NCBI GenBank assembly: GCA_964512765.1
Contig: CAZEKF010000013.1
Location: 1-51,572, forward strand
DNA: 51,572 nt
Direction: 5' to 3'
From: GW2011-AR15 sp964512765
GTDB taxonomy: Archaea > Nanobdellota > Nanobdellia > Woesearchaeales > GW2011-AR15
Under the pieces are notes generated by a model. That model made no database searches, had not been told where the DNA came from, and saw nothing but the letters and a program-made list of their open reading frames with translations. Shown one piece after another: positions 50,539 to 51,572 of this stretch. Made by a program: the position numbers and the translations under genes. Numbering within the stretch: the stretch's first letter is position 1; each line of letters opens with the position of its first letter.

Positions 50539-50576
50539 TTTTAAGATCACCCTTAGTCTTTGTGGTGTGCCTTCTT

Positions 50577-50643
50577 GCCTCTATCTGTAAATCACCCCCG
50601 AAGATCAAAGATAGAGGCATACTTTTTTCTTTCTTATTTTTTT
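50577..50643 (+). terminator. terminator-like hairpin after ftsZ
   Basis: GCCTCTATCT (50577-50586) and AGATAGAGGC (50609-50618) form a perfect 10-bp stem with a 22-nt loop, followed at once by a T-rich run (50621-50643). This is the usual layout of an intrinsic terminator and separates ftsZ from dphB. Confidence 0.65.
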
Positions 50644-50681
50644 GATTAAATTTTTATAAAAACCTATTTTCCATTGTTCTT

Positions 50682-51437
50682 ATGACACTATATATGATCG
50701 GAATTGGATTAAACAATGAGAAAGACATCACAGTTAAGGGTTTAGAAGCTATCAAGAACTGTGATTATGTTTATTTAGAGAGTTATACTTCTAAATTAAA
50801 TGTTCCTGTAGATAAATTAGAAAAATTCTATAATAAAAAAATCATATTAGCAGATAGAGAACTAGTTGAAAAAAACTCAGATGAAATCTTAGACAAAGCC
50901 ACTTCAAAAAACGTGGCTTTTTTAGTTGTTGGCGATGTTTTTAGTGCCACTACACACAGTGATTTATTTTTGCGTGCAAAAAAAAAGAAAATTGAAGTTA
51001 AAATTATTCATAACACAAGTATATTAACAGCTGTCGGCCAAGTTGGGTTATCATTGTATAATTATGGTAAAACAACTTCAATGCCGTTTTTTGAAAAATC
51101 ATTTGAGCCAGAAACACCGTATGACGTTATTAAAATGAATCTGAAGAATGGGTTGCATACTTTAGTTTTATTAGATATTAAACCTGATAGATTAATGACA
51201 GTTAATGTTGCCTTAAAACAATTGTTAGAAATTGAAGACAAAAGAAAAGAGAAAGTTATGTCAAAAAATATGAAACTTCTTGGTTGTGCAAGGTTAGGAA
51301 GTGATGATTCTGTGATTAAATATGGAAAAGTTTCTGAATTACTTAATTATGATTTTTGTTCTCCATTGCATTGTTTGATTATTCCAGGTAAATTGCATTT
51401 TGTTGAAGAAGACATGCTTAACTTTTACTCCAAATAA
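50682..51437 (+). CDS. dphB: diphthine synthase (DphB)
   Basis: A 251-residue DphB: MTLYMIGIGLNNEKDITVKG, CDYVYLESYTS, VVGDVFSATTHSDL, HNTSILTAVGQVGLSLYNYG, and the C-terminal half with HTLVLLDIKP. It methylates the 3-amino-3-carboxypropyl-histidine of elongation factor 2 with SAM in diphthamide synthesis. The partner genes (Dph2) are not in the window. It is a single gene after the ftsZ terminator. Confidence 0.95.
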   Translation: MTLYMIGIGLNNEKDITVKGLEAIKNCDYVYLESYTSKLNVPVDKLEKFYNKKIILADRELVEKNSDEILDKATSKNVAFLVVGDVFSATTHSDLFLRAKKKKIEVKIIHNTSILTAVGQVGLSLYNYGKTTSMPFFEKSFEPETPYDVIKMNLKNGLHTLVLLDIKPDRLMTVNVALKQLLEIEDKRKEKVMSKNMKLLGCARLGSDDSVIKYGKVSELLNYDFCSPLHCLIIPGKLHFVEEDMLNFYSK

Positions 51438-51458
51438 AATAACTTTATCAATAAATTA

Positions 51459-51572
51459 TTGTTTTCCTTTTTTTCTTATGAGTGAAATAAGATCTTCATG
51501 CGCTAGAGAAATAGGTTTAGTTATAATGAAATAAGGGGACACCCCTTATAATCCCCTTCCGCTTCGCTACTC
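51459..51572 (-). other. end of window: possible C-terminal gene fragment and palindrome
   Basis: On the minus strand, a frame ending AHEDLISLIRKKGKQ then stop is readable for about 29 codons from an in-frame stop, crossing the palindrome AAGGGGTGTCCCCTT. It might be the 3' end of a gene interrupted by a small palindromic element, or a chance frame. The window ends before this can be settled. Confidence 0.25.

Overview
The window reads as an AT-rich archaeal chromosome segment, most likely from a DPANN lineage of the Woesearchaeota/Pacearchaeota type (inferred from gene content and style, not from a marker tree). Archaeal hallmarks are TFB, ribosomal proteins L15e, L21e and S6e, RNA polymerase subunit F with DUF655, NreA with a C-terminal PCNA-binding box, diphthine synthase, a DRG GTPase, an XPD-type helicase and two intron-containing tRNA-Val genes. 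Many genes have TATA-like boxes 22-30 nt upstream of the start codon (leaderless style); others have GGAGG or GGTGAT ribosome sites. Bacterial-type genes are mixed in: AcpS, an acyl-AMP ligase/ACP/PlsC fusion, Tag, MGMT, MscS, CorA and FtsZ.

Layout. 1-8.9 kb: structured leader and a tiny Cys-rich protein, a membrane protein/winged-helix pair, secreted proteins and lipoproteins, a degenerate tyrosine-recombinase-like protein, an unknown 469-residue protein, and a three-gene operon with two P-loop ATPases. 9-9.3 kb: tRNA-Val(GAC) with an anticodon-loop intron. 9.3-15.3 kb: Nudix and DUF2000 proteins, a Bat-type regulator, a repeat-rich promoter region, an AbrB/RelE toxin-antitoxin pair, TsaC/Sua5, a phosphoesterase, an Mtq2-kinase fusion, MGMT and an isochorismatase-like hydrolase. 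15.3-19.4 kb: TFB, exported proteins, and the L21e-RpoF-DUF655 operon. 19.5-23.1 kb: acyl-lipid cluster (trifunctional fusion, AcpS, SDR). 23.2-33.5 kb: DRG GTPase, CorA, proton-pumping pyrophosphatase, a DUF3419/BtaA-like protein, NreA overlapping a LAGLIDADG gene, S6e and L15e. 33.6-33.8 kb: tRNA-Val(UAC) with an apparent T-arm intron. 33.9-43 kb: ScpA, MscS, a 1470-residue surface protein with nested domains, and a five-gene operon with a tandem paralogous pair. 43-51.5 kb: AbrB-PhoU regulator, a structured-RNA candidate, XPD helicase with Tag, a nitroreductase divergent from its probable regulator, FtsZ and DphB.

The most notable non-coding observations are these. (1) Both tRNA-Val genes are followed by a related structured element that ends in a second copy of that tRNA's own 3' acceptor end. 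(2) The motif CACTGGACA sits at the same distance upstream of the TATA boxes of three promoters, two of which are near-identical although about 20 kb apart; this looks like a small regulon. (3) There is a roughly 150-nt multi-hairpin RNA candidate at 44670-44826, and several cruciform-like intergenic elements. The most notable coding observations are the acyl-ligase/ACP/PlsC fusion next to its own AcpS, and a von Willebrand A domain split by a second domain that is itself split by a tandem repeat. All assignments come from reading the sequence; no database search was run.
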